This document shows, in pieces, positions 20,620-33,615 of a stretch of DNA of 64,000 bases (position 1 is its first letter; each line of letters opens with the position of its first letter). The translations under genes were made by a program, and so were the position numbers. The notes under the pieces are model-generated. The model did no database searches, was not told the DNA's origin, and worked only from the letters and a program-made list of their open reading frames with translations. Origin of the DNA: Nymphaea colorata. Its lineage: Eukaryota; Streptophyta; Magnoliopsida; Nymphaeales; Nymphaeaceae. Location: positions 7,936,802-8,000,801 of the forward strand of contig NC_045145.1 of NCBI RefSeq assembly GCF_008831285.2, given 5' to 3'.

Positions 20620-21373
20620 TAAGCCTGGGCACCGGGCCGGGCCGTCGCCGGGTACCCGGTACCCGGCCCGACTCGGTCCCGGGCCCGAGCCTTGCTTTTA
20701 TAGTAGTCGGCCCGTTAGTTACCGGGCTCGGCCCGGCCCGGTAACTAACGGGCCGGGCGCGGGCCAGCCGCTTTGATCGGCGGCGGCCCGCGAAGCCCGT
20801 TGTTTTTTTTTTTTTAAATGAACTTCGTTACTCGTTAGGGACCTAGGGTTAAATAAAAATGAACTTGAGCTTAGAGAGTTAGGGTTTAATTTTCGACCTT
20901 CCGTCGTCACCGTCGCCGGTCGAGGCTCGAGAGATTGCATTTGCGGCATTGCCTCCTCTTCGCCCATCGGCTGCTCCTCCGGTCGTCGCCGTCGCCATCG
21001 GCTGCCTTCTCCGGTGACCGTGTGCCGGCTGCCGTAAAGGTCTTCAGTCTGTAAACTATCAATGTGCCTATAAAAGAACTTGATACTCCATGGTGTTTCA
21101 TCATCTGAAGCTGTAAATTGTGTTGCCTCCTGCATTCGTTGTGTCTGAGTTTTTTCAATAACGGGCCGGGCCGAAGCCCATCTCAGCCCACCCGGCCCAT
21201 TATTAATCGGGCCGGGCCGGGCCTCGGGCCTTGACCGAAGCCCGAGGCCCGATATGACTTGGGCCCGGCCCAGCCCGTTTAGAAACGGGCCGGGCCTCGG
21301 GCCGGCCCGTTTAAGTTATTGGGCTTCATTTTTACATTTTTATCGGGCCGGGCCGGCCCGATGCCCAGCCTTA
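20620..21373. mobile_element. hAT-type MITE, CGGGCCGGGCC-rich family
   Basis: 754 bp, starting TAAGCCTGGGCACCGGGCC and ending GGCCCGATGCCCAGCCTTA in inverted sense. The 8-bp target duplication CAAAAAAG flanks it (20612-20619 and 21374-21381). Both ends are built from GGGCCGGGCC-type palindromic words. The middle (about 20780-21150) is different: it has an AGGGTT-rich tract and a CG-rich stretch with CCGTCGTCACCGTCGCCG-type sequence that resembles a gene's 5' region, so it may have acquired host sequence. Minus-strand ORFs of 138 and 83 codons cross it but run into the repeat ends and look non-coding. Confidence 0.9.
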
Positions 21374-21381
21374 CAAAAAAG

Positions 21382-23607
21382 GGGTCACTTTCACTGACGA
21401 TACAATGCAGTGTCAATCACACCTTTTCTGATGACATTCGGCCAAAGAATACTATCACAATATCACATCAACACTGATGGGTTTCTGTCAACAGTGAACC
21501 TAACACTGATGATAAAATACTAGAGATATTGATCAGGGATGACTGAACAATTAAGTGACGGTACATTCTCTTCATTAATAGTACTAACGACATGCTATAG
21601 CATTGTATTATATGGTCATCACTGACGGTAAGGAGACGTCAGTACATCCTTTTGTGACTCTATACACAACCACACGCCACTGTTGGCAACTAACATTCGC
21701 GGTTGGTTAGAGCATCAGTGAACCCTATTGTGACCGAGACAACAACAACAGTCTTCTGACGTTCTTTTACCATCACTATCTGAATTATTGAACGTAGAAA
21801 CCCATCAGAACTGAATGAACGTGTTGAAGTGATTTTTGGAACTTAATGCAATTATACAGATGATGAACATAGCATTGCAGCACCTGAGAGCTGACGAGAC
21901 GTAATGCATTTAATCCAGCTTAGCTAATAAATGTGAAGTCTAAGATGCAAGCTGAATGTAACTCCTACATTTTCTTTATTGATTTGTCTAATTGCTGCCA
22001 TCACATTAGAAATCTAATTTGGTATTCTCCTACTAGAAATATCCTAGGGAACTAAAATGGTGGTTCTGGGGTAGTACAAACGAGGGCTGTTCAGAAACAA
22101 GTAGGAAACTAGCTTTCTCCATATGTGCATGGAACATCCGTCTCGCTATACATCAGGTTCAGCAATAATATCTTGACATTTTTCGGCCACAAATGAAGAG
22201 GAGAAAAAGGTGCACATGACATATGCTTAAACTTAATTTGATCTCATCCCGGTTCCCTGGATCTTAGACTGGACGCCCAAGTGGCCACTCAGATTGCGGT
22301 TGCAGCAAGAAAGCATTATTTGAAGGGTACAAATGCAGTTAAAAGCCAACATAGGCCAGTTTGGTGGATTGGAGAATTTTTCCCTTGATGACAATATTCT
22401 ATGGCCAGAGCCTACTCCACGAAGGCATCCTTGTTTTCCTCCTAATACTGCTTGATATTTTTAATCTAATTACATGGAAGCGAAGAGCACGCGACCTTCT
22501 CCTACCATGGCACCTTGCAAAACCATAATATGGCTTCACCACTCAGCTTTGCTATGGAAACCCTCAACTTTTTTTTTTCTCTTGACGCAAATTGGCAAGG
22601 TTAATTTTTGGGACACATAAGATGGAGCGACAGTCATTGCTGTTCTTAAAAGTGATTCTTAGATTCTACCTTTGGCATCTTCAAGTTAGAACTTTCTCCA
22701 CTTATAAAATTGGAAAAAGATATAAATCTTCTTGACCTGAGGTTTCAAGTATATACACCACATTCATGCAGTGTCTTTTTTTTCTATCATACGTCTACGA
22801 CAAAACATTCGTGTGCATGTTAAGAGTAGACAGAGACACGTCTCAAATTTGACTTCCAAGAGTCTCCAATGCACATTGGTTGCTGGCAGGGGGTCATCTC
22901 TATTTGATTTCCATGAGCCCTACACTTCCTTATCCACTCATCAAAGTCAAACAGGAGATAAGGTCAAGCAAGAGCAGGGTCAAGCAAGGGACCCAATGAG
23001 ATGCACTTCTTGAGCAAGGGACCCAATAAGATACACTGTTTGTTTGATTCTTGTGTACACAAATCTTCGTTGTCACCAATCCACCCACCCTTTATATATA
23101 TAGTACATACACACACACACATGTTCCGAACGTGAAACAAACCTCCGTGCTCTGGCTTATTTTTGAACATGCGAACCAGCTGTGGTTGCCCACCTAATCC
23201 GACGAACGTAATTACCATTGTCCGGGAACCAAGTCCAGCAGCACCGCAGACTGCTTTATCCATTTCGCAGCCCTAACCAGCACTCTGGCAAGTGGCAACA
23301 AAACTGAACATTTCCCCAATTGAATGAAAACACCCTTCAAGAAATCCACAAATTACCATCACCGTTCGGAACGTGCAGAAACTCCCCCCCCCAAAAAAAA
23401 AGGAACGAAAACGCGAGAATCTGCCACGCAACATAATTTTAAGGTGCAGTACTTGACAATTAGCAATGATAAAAGTCTCAGAAGATTCTTCTAGAAACAT
23501 ATATACCGCAGTTCAGTAACTAGTGAAACACACAAAGTATAAAAGGGAAAGAAATCAACCCTCCAGCTCAGAAGACCAGTCAAGATAAAAAAATTTATAG
23601 AAAGCTT
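21382..23607. other. No recognisable gene; possible CACTA-type subterminal repeats at the left
   Basis: At about 21385-21780 words such as CACTGACGGTA, CACTGATGGG and GACGTCAGTA recur in both senses, like subterminal regions of CACTA elements. The rest shows no coding signal. Small ORFs overlap each other and lack splice context. Confidence 0.4.
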
Positions 23608-26600
23608 CTAATGGGACTTCTCAAACAAAGATTCATGGCAGTGTGGATCCAGCCAATCACGAGGCGAGCTCTTCGTCATTTTCACACCTACCTTGCTGCC
23701 CACAAGCTCCCGCAGATTTTCAACCTTATTTTCTCGCCCCGGGCCAGAGAACCTCTTGTCTGCTTCCTTTAGTTTATTTTTGAGTCGTTGTTTCCGTCCA
23801 GTAGAATTCAATTCTTGTTGCTTCACGCGTGGAGGAGCACCGTGAGGACCCAAATAGATGTTCTCTTCGTCCTTTACAGCCTGCTGAAAATGGTACTAAT
23901 CTTCAACTTCCTTCAAGTATTAAAAGAAAAAAGATAGAAAGTGAACTCCATAGAGAGCTCCTCGTTGCAGGAGCTGGAACTTCCGCAATGGGAGAAGTAA
24001 ATCAAAAGTATATGCTGGTACTCTACAAAATCTAGAAAAATGAGGATAATTGTGGATTTCCTTTTCTTGTTTAAAAAGAACTATAGTTTATAAAGTAAAT
24101 TGGCTTCAAATGGCAATAATATCAGGATATTTTCAAAATGTTGGAGATACTTGTGAAGAATGCCATTTAAAGAAAGCAGAAATGTATAAAGTATAAAAAC
24201 AAGGGGTGAGGGGCACCAAACCAATCACGACAGCATCTCTCACTAGGGTCCAGGAACATTCAGAGTACACAGTTCATCCATGCTAGCCTCCAGCTATACC
24301 ATAGCTATTATCCCAATGAAACTAACCTTGAACGATGAATTCTGACTATTATTCAAGGTTGGCACATCTGGCTTGGCAAGATCTGGCTGTCTTACCGCTA
24401 TGCTTGGAATCACAAATCCATCAGCATCTGAAGGGCAGAAATGCACCATGTCAGAACAAATAATCACAAAGCATTCATGCATAGAGTTCTGACATAGTTT
24501 GTGAACAAAAGTCAAGAATGCTCCAGAAAAAAAAAACAAAAATCTGGACCCAGCTGATACCCTATAAACCTATCATTAAGACCATGAGATTAGCCACAGC
24601 AACAATGTAAGGAATTTCACATTTTATGAGGACCAAAGTCCCTGAATAAGCTTAACAACTCATCCAAATACAGGTCCCGCCTACTAGTCATTGATATATT
24701 TTCTATGGCCATGACAATAAAATACCAATATGTTAAAGACTAAAACAATAAATAATCAAGCAAGACTTTGTGAGTCTACCCCTGACATGTTTGCCATACA
24801 TAAACAAGCCAATCTGAACAAGTATTATTATTCTCAGTGCTCCTTGCATGTTCTACATAAAACATATTGTGCTAAACACCATATATTTAAAAAATTACAG
24901 ATACCGACTTACTTTGCACAATTGATCATTGAGAGAGAGAGAGATGAAAACTGAAACTCATGATCTTCCTAAAACGCTTCACTAATCTAACTGTATAGAT
25001 GTTTTACAGGATAAATCCATTTGCTAAGAGTGGACACTCGAACAATGATTTCTCATGAAAACTATGGCTCCTTGAGGCTACCATAGCTATGAAAATCAAG
25101 CTGCAAACCTTTAGGAAGATTTGTATATGCATCACAATCAATCTAGATGTTGCTTATCACAAAATCAACCATGTAGATCATGCAAGTTACTTCACAGGCA
25201 ATTAAATCAATGGCATGAATTTTAGCAATCAAGTCATACACATTATTGGCCACACTTGAGGGAAAATATTTTTTTTCACAAAATGAGCCACCAGTCTCAT
25301 AATGAACTCTAAGTTACTTTAGCTTATGACAACCTTACATGAGAAACCAACACAGCAAAAACAAATATGCTTTCAACCATTTGTACGATTTGTATACAGC
25401 CAAATTAGGCATCACTCAAGTAGAAAAAAGATGGCTGAGGCAATTAAACACCAGCACCAGACCTTCACACTTGTCTACACTACAGTTGGAGCAACATCCT
25501 CAGCAATAAGCTGCATAAAAAGATCATAGTGCAAGCTTTGGACAAGAATGGAAGTGTGCTGAAAGTGGGACATTGAACATTAAAGGAAAATTTAGAAGAT
25601 GGCTCAAATAACACAGACAGGACATCAGCAACAGAAATTTGACTATCAAACTTAAACAAACAGATGTTTCCCCATATAAGTTCCATAATCTTCACAAAAC
25701 AGCACTCCCTCCTGCTTCACCCCCCCACCCCCCCTCCTAAGTTTGACGTGCTAGATTTGGGTCTAATGTATCCAGATCCAGACGTCCTTGTGTGTTAAGA
25801 GTGTAGTTTATTAAAGTAATTGAGGGTATTCTTGTTTCATGCGTTTTGATTAGCTGTATGCATACTTATGAGAATTAGGGCATATCTGATCTGAATCAGA
25901 GGCAACTCGTTGCAGCAATAACACTTGAAGTCTTGAACAAATGCATATCGGATGCCACAATTGATATGCAGATGATAAAGCCCATTGTCACATATATCGT
26001 GTACGGGTATTATATGGCGAGAAATTTCTTGAGTATAATACAGAAAGTTGTATATCTCGGGAAAATCTCAGCAAATTTTTAAAAAATTTCAAAAATCCTG
26101 AAAATTATAAAAAAATAAAAATTAATAAAAAATACCAAAAAACGCATATAATAGGGCGTATAATACCCGTTTTTTATTTGTTGGCGTTTTTTTTTTAAAA
26201 GACGTGTCTAATTGCCGTTTTATATGGCTGACTTGTTTTCCACGTATTTAACGTGTTTCTTTCGATTAAGACGCGTTTTCTATGACAATGAATAAAGGTA
26301 CCTAAAAGGCTGAGTCTGGCTTGTATAATTGAAACCTAACTCAGAATCCAAGCATTCTTTCCCCTTTCAAAATCCTTGTCCTAATAAGAGAATGAGAGAT
26401 CACCTTCAGTGGAATTTCCATCTCATTCAACTGAAAGAGTAAGCTTCGCATCTCATGAAACTGAAGGAAGAAGATGAATGAAAACATTAATTCACAAACA
26501 AGCTTTTAATCCACCCAACAAAAAAACGAGGCCTATTTGGACAACATTCTTGAGAAACAAATTTTGATCAAAACAAATTCATAAACTGCAATAGTTTTTA

Positions 26601-28072
26601 TTTGAAAATAAAAATATTTAGTTTGAAAGTGTTTTTGTACCATACATCTACTTTGTAAAATGATTATGATAAAATCTCACAGAACCACGCACAAGAGCAA
26701 TATATGTTGTGAGAGATTTTGTACCCATTCTTAGAGAAGGTAAACTGAAGGAAGAACAAGGGAGGGCATCAACAGAAAGCGTGCCAAGCTGCCAAGCTTC
26801 ATTCATGTCTAGACAACAAGCCAGTGAATTTTCCTAGGACCCCAAGCAGCGGTATAGCTTTCTAAAACAATTTCACAAGTTCACTTTGCTTGTTCAAACC
26901 TACAGATTTTGCAGCCCCAAAATCACAGTTTCATAATGCAATTCTTTTGAGTAACTTGTACCAAACAAGCAACAAGATTCAGAAGTTGTTCTGATAAAGT
27001 ATCCTTTTTAAAATGTCATTTACAGCGTTACAAAATGAGCCCCAAAAATAAAAAATCTGTATTGAACAAAGATAAGTTAGTCCTAGCAAACCACATAAAA
27101 GTTCACCTATAAAGCCACATAAAACTCCAAAATCTTTATCCGAAAGCCTGAAAAAAGGAAGCCACCCCAAGAAGGTCCCAACTAGGCAACTCCCAACTCG
27201 TACCCACACATACCAATTAAAAAACATGTATAAATCCAACTTCATTCTAAGAAGCCCCAAATTTCTTAATATCTCACCCACATAAAATTACTAAAGAAAA
27301 AAAAAGAAAAAAAAGAAAAATCTGAACTCCACTTACAAACTGAAAACGTGACTGCCCTTTGCAGCCCTAAAAGGATAGCTTAATAATGCAATCTCAAGAA
27401 CCTCGGCACTCGAAACTCTATGAAATGATGCTGTGATAACGCCTCAACCAAGGAAGGGTGGTGAGATTGAACTTCGAAACTGGCAGATGTTTTTACAGTT
27501 AACCAGAAGCCAGACCCAATGAAAAACAAAAAGCCAAAAAATTTCATTGCCACGTATGAGTACTTACCAACCCCAATCCTTAGGCAAAACTAAATATCGA
27601 ATCTTGATCACGAAATGAAACCAAGAAACGATAACTTATTTGGAGCCTAAATCGGATCGGAACACAATAAGAAACTCGTCGAGAGATGTAACCCCAAAGC
27701 TCTAAGCTTATCGTACAGGAGATTTATCTTCTTACCGCTCCCAAGTCCCAACCCAATCGACAATCCAGAAATCAGTCTCAACGATATCACACGAAATCCA
27801 TAAACCACAGTATCCATCATTTACCATTCATTCGCAATCATATTAGAAAATAGTAGCGACAAAAAATGCCTTCAATTCGCATACCAAAACCAATGGAAAG
27901 GCGAAACAATTACCAAAGAGAGGCGAAAAATTCTCCAGACCAACAAGCAAGCGACGTAGCAGAAACTCGTTTAACAGGAAAGCAAAGAAAGGGAGCGGGT
28001 TTTATATTGTTTACCCCATTCGTCGCCGTCTGCGGTGTGAAGAGATGGATCATCGATCGGAGTTGAGTCCAT
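23608..28072 (-). CDS. Small conserved plant protein, three exons, function unknown
   Basis: Exon 1 is 28072-28015 (ATG, 58 nt, donor GTAAAC), exon 2 is 24427-24327 (acceptor CCTTCAG, donor GTTAGT) and exon 3 is 23880-23608 (acceptor TTTTCAGCAG, stop TAG). The phases join cleanly: the last G of exon 1 plus AT of exon 2 makes Asp, and exon 2 ends on a full Lys codon. The product is 143 residues. Its N-terminus is acidic (residues 1-22) and leads into DGFVIPS. ENIYLGPHGAPP lies near residues 59-70. A basic, likely helical, segment rich in Lys/Arg covers about 81-105, then ENLRELVG. RDWLDPHCHES sits near the C-terminus (127-137). No signal peptide or membrane segment is seen. I recall similar short plant proteins with this pattern but know no function. 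Intron 1 is 3.6 kb and contains repeats. All three exons are open and splice signals are canonical, so I regard it as a functional gene. Confidence 0.82.
25970..26290. repeat. AT-rich repeat inside intron 1
   Basis: Long A runs, AAAAATTAATAAAAAATAC and TATAATAGGGCGTATAATACCCG words give a small imperfect palindrome. It is similar in texture, not proven in sequence, to 45710-45910. It is probably an old MITE in the intron. Confidence 0.35.
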
Positions 28073-28260
28073 ATGAGGGTGACGCAGACGCTCATGGATT
28101 TCTACGGCGACAGGGCGCAAGGCAGGCAGGTTCGAGGCACACGCCTGATCTTCCTCCCCACTATATCTCCCCGTTCTCGCTTTCTTGAACGTTCGCACAC
28201 AGAGAGAAGGAGAGAGAGGGACAGGCAGAAGCCACGCGAAACCGGGGCCTCCTGCCTTAA
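28073..28260 (-). promoter_or_regulatory. Likely promoter and 5'UTR of the three-exon gene
   Basis: Read on the minus strand, a CT-rich patch (CCCTCTCTCTCCTTCTCTCTG, + strand about 28195-28230) and a weak TATA-like GATATAGTG (about 28160) precede the start codon. Pyrimidine patches like this are common in plant core promoters. No transcription start can be set from sequence. Confidence 0.4.
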
Positions 28261-29012
28261 AAGGCCGTTCATGCCCACAATTACAATAGCATCCTTACTC
28301 ACGTCTGTATATCCACATCGAATATGGATAGCAAACCATATGAGTTTAGTTTGCTACTATTTATCATCCAAACACAATCTAAAGGCAGGCGTGCACGAAT
28401 GTCGTTTAGAGAGCGTCACTGCTTTTGAGTCACTGACATAGTGTCTCATGATCGTTTGTTTCAAATGCTTCAAAATGGTTGCGCCTCGGTAGGCGTGAGA
28501 AATGCCATGACGTTGAACGTAAATACTGGAAGAACCATGTGGATCTTATCATAGCATTGGACGTTTCTTTGGAAGTGGATACAAGAAGGTAAGATAAACT
28601 AAATTCATATGGTGTCTAAGATGCTTTGGACAGTGTAAAACATGAGGCAGAACGTTCTATTTTCTATGATCCCGTCCAAATTTATATGGAAAGCTGGTGT
28701 TGCTTGCGTAGGAGGCTATCAATGTGAAGGGAGTCCTTGCCCCTTGGGGAGAGAGAGGCTCTGATCGTGGTTTGAAGTTCGTGCTTCGTCGGCTGCACGA
28801 ACGGAAGGGGGAGGTAGAGTGAATCCGGACTCCAGTCAGCTCGGCATCGGTCGGGTATTCGATACTTGACCAAACTCGGACCCCAAAAAAGACACCGAGC
28901 TAGCCCGACAACTTATCTGGCTGGTTCAGGTGGGCCCGAGTAAGCTCGTTTTGGTTCCATACGATTTCTTTAATATTAATTTTATTGATTTTTATATGTA
29001 ACTGTAATATTT

Positions 29013-29056
<44 letters not shown>

Positions 29057-30648
29057 AATCGGCCCAAGCTCGGATTACTAAGCAATTTATCTTGCTCAGT
29101 GAAATTATCGTTAGGTTTCGACTTCAAGCTTTTTCTCTTAATTTGCGAGGAGTTTTTCTGCTAGTTTTGCCTCATTTTGCAGATAAAATACTTCCACTAA
29201 CCTGCCTAATGCTTGTGTACGAGCTGTTGATGTTGCAAACCTTTGTTCTCTCATAGTGCAATCGAACAAAGTTTATTTTTTTCATGTTTTTGCATTTTCC
29301 CTAAAATTGTTTCTACTATCAAAATATTAAAGCTTTATTTCCAACTAAATTTTAGACATTATGAGTGAACCAACTTAGCTGTAAGTATAGCATTTATTTC
29401 CATCTACTAGAAATAGAGAAAAAAATTCTTTATTTTTCTCCAAGTCAACTGTCACTCTTTACAAGTATACTATTTTTTAATACATACATTATGAAATGTA
29501 CATTTATATGATGATGTCAAATCTACAAAATATATAGCAAAGTGGGTACTTAATATAATGGAGCATATGGTTGTCATCAATGCAAAATACGTTTTCGATA
29601 ATTCTGTCATATGCATGGGGCCAACCATGAAAAATACTTCTACTTATGTGTTTGGAACTAATAAGTGCAATTCTGGTTCAACAGGATGAGCTACATGAAC
29701 TTACAAAACTATATTTGCAATCTTAACATTTCATTTCTCTATTCAGTTTCTTAATTAATTATTTGAGCTACATAGGTTTCATGCATGCGTGCTGCCTACC
29801 ATCCACTTCATAGGTGTCTCGATCTTCCTTTTCGAATTCTTGGAGCACTTTGTGCTGTTTTCAATAATCCAATCATATGGATGAACTACGCATCGATTAT
29901 ATTAGAAAATGTAGATGTTTTCGTGTGTTACTTGCTATGGATGATAACTAGGTTTTTTTTATCATCAAGTTATTTATGGTGATATTTAGCCATTTATACT
30001 TTAAAATACACTTTTTAAGTAGGAATAACTGGAGCTTCTCATTAGGTCCAACCTGCATTAAGTGCATAGATATAAACAACTTCATGATTGTGAAATAACA
30101 ATGAAGTGAAATATGAATGCTAGGCGATGGTGGTTATAGAAATGGTAGTGCACTACTGACCTGTTTATTTTTCTATAGATGAATGGAGATGTAGACCTTA
30201 GCACACAACCAACAAACTGTAAATGATCCTGAAGCTTGAAGCATTTAAACTCAGCTACTTTAGATGTTGTATGATCTCAAGTCACTGACCCGTTTGAATG
30301 TGTATGAACTATGATGTCAAGTCAACATGCCTTGATGTATGATCAGAGAAGCCAATTGCATGTCAAGTTCCTTTTTCAATATATGTAGACCTAATTAACA
30401 CTTCTTTCATGCTTAGTTTCACACATCCTTGGTGATTGATTGCTGTTTTGCAAGTAGAATATTTTCTATTTTATTATTCTTTCTACATAAGTGAACAAAA
30501 TGGGAAGTGAAGGGGGCAAGAATGGGCAAGATAATGCATAAAAATATCTACTAAATTTTGAATGTCATGTTGTGGAAATTTGAATGATCATTTTGTTACT
30601 TATCTTTGGTGGGATTGTTGTATAGAAGTTTATTTTTCGTATTGTCTA
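28261..30648. other. Intergenic stretch without recognisable gene
   Basis: At 28840-29080 there are words such as CTAGCCCGAC and CCCGAGTAAGCTCG on one side of an (AT)n run and ATCGGCCCAAGCTCGG on the other, suggesting a decayed hAT-type MITE. The (AT)n microsatellite is at about 29019-29051. The rest is AT-rich with no coding signal. Confidence 0.45.
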
Positions 30649-30974
30649 TAAGCCTAAGTCACACGGGTGTGCCAAATATGGTGGCGCACTTATGTCAACT
30701 CGAGTGCGAGTGCGGCCTGACATGGCACCCGACTCGATCAAACCGAATCAAGTGCTGCTGACCGCACCCATTCTTCTTTTCTCTCTTTTTTTTTCATTTT
30801 ATTTTTCTCATATCTTTCCCTCTTCTTTTTTCTCGAGATTACTTATATAAAAGATTATATATATATATATATATATATATCCCGCATCCAATTTTGTTTT
30901 TGAACTTGCTGCATCCTGCACCAGCACCCACACCTGCACCAGCACCCACATCCTGCACCCATGTGATATAGCTA
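30649..30974. mobile_element. Probable hAT-like MITE, GTCACACGGGTG family, copy 1
   Basis: The left end TAAGCCTAAGTCACACGGGTG and, inverted, the right end TAGCTATATCACATGGGTG are alike. The ends enclose repeated CACCAGCACCCACACCTGCACC words, an (AT)n run (about 30858-30880) and pyrimidine tracts. A relative with similar ends lies at 55626-55974. No target duplication was recognised, probably owing to age. Confidence 0.5.
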
Positions 30975-31803
30975 TACACTGATGTGCACCATGCCCTATC
31001 TATTGAACGTATCCAATTTTAGTGAATAAAAGGGCAGGAAATGGTTGCGTGCTGCCTAGGCACATTGTAAGTTGTTGGTTTATGATGGCATTTGGTAGTT
31101 TATGATGTCAATTGCAAAGGAAAAAAATAATTAAAATGAATAAGCCCTTTTTTCCACATATATATGAATAAATTAAACACATGTACTTGTTGGGGAACTA
31201 TGTTTCCACATACCTGCCAAATGTTCCATATAAAAGAAAAAGTCTTTAACCTATATGCCAACTAAATTAGATCAGCTATTTGTGGTCGGCACTGCAAGGT
31301 AACGACTTGCATGTGCCCTGTCTGTATAGCATAAGCTCAGCCTGCATAGTGATCTCATTTTCATTCCTTTACGGAGTGGAGTCCAACTAGTTGGTTAATT
31401 CGACACATAAACCAGAACACGAGTTCAAATATCACTATAGATACTCGTTTAAGACAATTCTGTTTTTTAGAAAAGCTAGCTCAGTTCAGCTTCTGCTGCT
31501 TTCAATCTCATCTTGGCTCACACAAGTTACACAAGTCTGAACTTAAGTCAACTTTTGGCCTTTGTGAATTAGAGCATTCAATCCGTTTCAATTGTGAAAC
31601 GTTCCATCCTAAACAAGCCATGCTGGGTTCATATGATCAGCCCTAATTAGATAGCTGATGATCAAAGCATCTTACATGGAAGGCATTACCGTTTTTGTGG
31701 TATCATGGAGAAAAAAAGCAAGGCAAAAGAAGGATATGTACAAAAGTTGCCCTCATGTCATCTTTCTTAGACTTGATTATTCATGAAGGCTTAATACATG
31801 CAA
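30975..31803. other. No recognisable gene
   Basis: AT-rich spacer up to the Copia 2 target duplication at 31804-31808. Confidence 0.5.
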
Positions 31804-31808
31804 AATAC

Positions 31809-32118
31809 TGTTAAAAACATGAAAAACAAGGAAGAAAGACACAAGCATGTACGTGGTTCGGCAATACAATGCCTACGTCCATGAGAATGGGAGCACTCCT
31901 TTATTTCTCTGTGATGATCTTTGAGAGAGGATGAACTCTCTCTTTATAGGCTACAGTCCAGAACAATATTAGGCAAGAGAATCACACAGGATTCATGTAA
32001 TAAACAAGGCAACACAGTATGATGAATAAAGAAACCACGACAAAAGGAAACTGGCGTCTGTAATCTTCCTCAACACGGAAGGGAAATAATGGAGGCAATC
32101 CCTGTAATCTTGCTAACA
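31809..32118 (-). repeat. Copia 2 3' LTR
   Basis: 310 bp, starting TGTTAAAAACATG and ending CTTGCTAACA. It is adjacent to the end of the RNase H frame, with a weak purine tract between. Confidence 0.94.
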
Positions 32119-32127
32119 ATCGCTGCC

Positions 32128-32715
32128 TCAAGTTGGTAGACAGATATCTATCTGTCCCAACTTGTTAATCATGGATTTATGCTTTTCTTTTCCAAGACTC
32201 TTGGTGAAGATGGCTGCCAATTGATCTTCACTTCTAACATGTGAGGTTCGTATGGTGTGGTCTTGAATTTTTTCACGAACAAAGTGACAGTCGACTTCAA
32301 TGTGCTTGGTTCGCTCGTGGAATACCGGATTTGCTCCAATGTGAATAGCTGCCATATTACCGCATTTTAGTTCCATTGAATCCCTAATATCCATATTCAT
32401 ATCATTGAGGAGTGCTTTGATCCATATTAGTTCACACGTACGTACCGCCATTGATCTGTATTCGGCTTCTGCACTTGAGCGAGCAACAACAGTTTGTTTC
32501 TTGCTCTTCCATGTCACAAGATTTTCTCCAATAAACGTACAATAACCTGACGTAGATCTTCTGTCATTGGGGTCTCCAGCCCAATCAGCATCACAATACC
32601 CAGAAACAATCAGTGATTGGCTTCGTTTTATTAAAATGCCTTTGCCTGGACTTCCTTCCAAGTACTGCAGTATTCTATGTGCTGCCTCAACATGGCTAGA
32701 TCTTGGAATATGCAT
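32128..32715 (-). pseudogene. Copia 2 RNase H domain
   Basis: A 195-codon open stretch with SGYCDADWAGDPNDRRSTSG, VARSSAEAEYRSMA and LKCGNMAAIHIGANPVFHERTKHIEV followed by LAAIFTKSLG. In active copies the middle block reads CDN..AI; here it is CGN, a change of the usual Asp. RNase H removes RNA from the RNA/DNA hybrid. The frame ends in a stop 10 bp before the LTR. Confidence 0.92.
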
Positions 32716-32826
32716 AAATTGGCTGATCAGATTGACTGCATATGTGATATCAGGCCGAGTTACTGTAAGATATATAAGTTTGTCGACAAGTTTTTGAAAG
32801 CTTTCTATGTTTTTTACAATGCAACC

Positions 32827-33615
32827 TTATTCTTTCTTCAGCTTGCAGTTGGTCTCAAGAGGCATCTCTGCAGCTTTTGATCCTAGATATCCTGTTTCCT
32901 TGAGGAGATCAATAATATATTTTCGTTGGTAGACAAAAACACCTTTATCAAAGTGAGCAACTTCAATGCCAAGGAAGTATGGAAGAGTTCCGAGATCTTT
33001 GATCTCAAATTCTTTGTTGAGATACTTCTTTATCATTCGCATGTACTCGACATCATTCCCAATAAGCATAATATCATCAACATATACAAGCAGTATAGTT
33101 ACCTTGTCCCCTCGAGTAGCTGTGAACATGGTGTAGTCTGCTGTACTTTGTTTGAAACCATACTTATGTAGGGCTAGACTGAGGCGAGAAAACCATGCAC
33201 GCGGCAACTGTTCGAGACCGTACAAGGCTTTCTTAAGCCTACATACGTGACCTGGTCTACTCGCGACACCTTGTGGGACTTCCATGAACACCTCTTCGGT
33301 TAATTCATCATGGAGGAAGGCATTTTTAATGTCAAGCTGTAAGAGACTCCATCATTTTATGGAGGCGACTGCAAGAAGAGCCCTTACCGTATTCATTTTT
33401 GCAACCGGGGCAAAAGTCTCTGTGTAATCAATCCTTTCAGTCTGAGTGAATCCCTTTGCAACAAGTCGAGTTTTGTACCGTTCTACTTCCCCATTGCTTT
33501 TGAATTTGATTTTGTAAATCCATTTGCATCCAACAAGTTTCTTTCCCTCTGGACAAGGAACAAGGTCCCATGTATGATTTTTTTCAAGAGCTCTAAGTTC
33601 CTCTTTCATGGCATC
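32827..33615 (-). pseudogene. Copia 2 reverse transcriptase
   Basis: Two open segments. The first (33609-33352) starts [18 protein letters not shown] and includes [21 protein letters not shown] and [20 protein letters not shown]. The second (33291-32827) has VCRLKKALYGLEQLPRAWF, LLVYVDDIMLIGND (YVDD active site) and LGTLPYFLGIEVA. They are separated by a stop and shift near 33340 in the FLHDEL-type stretch. It would copy element RNA into DNA in cytoplasmic particles. Confidence 0.93.

Noticed and set aside
20719-21158. Minus-strand ORFs of 138 and 83 codons
   Set aside because: They run through the GGGCC repeat end of a MITE and overlap each other; no domain and no splice context.
28073-28441. 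122-codon plus-strand ORF upstream of the three-exon gene
   Set aside because: It is antisense to the probable promoter and leader, with no recognisable domain.
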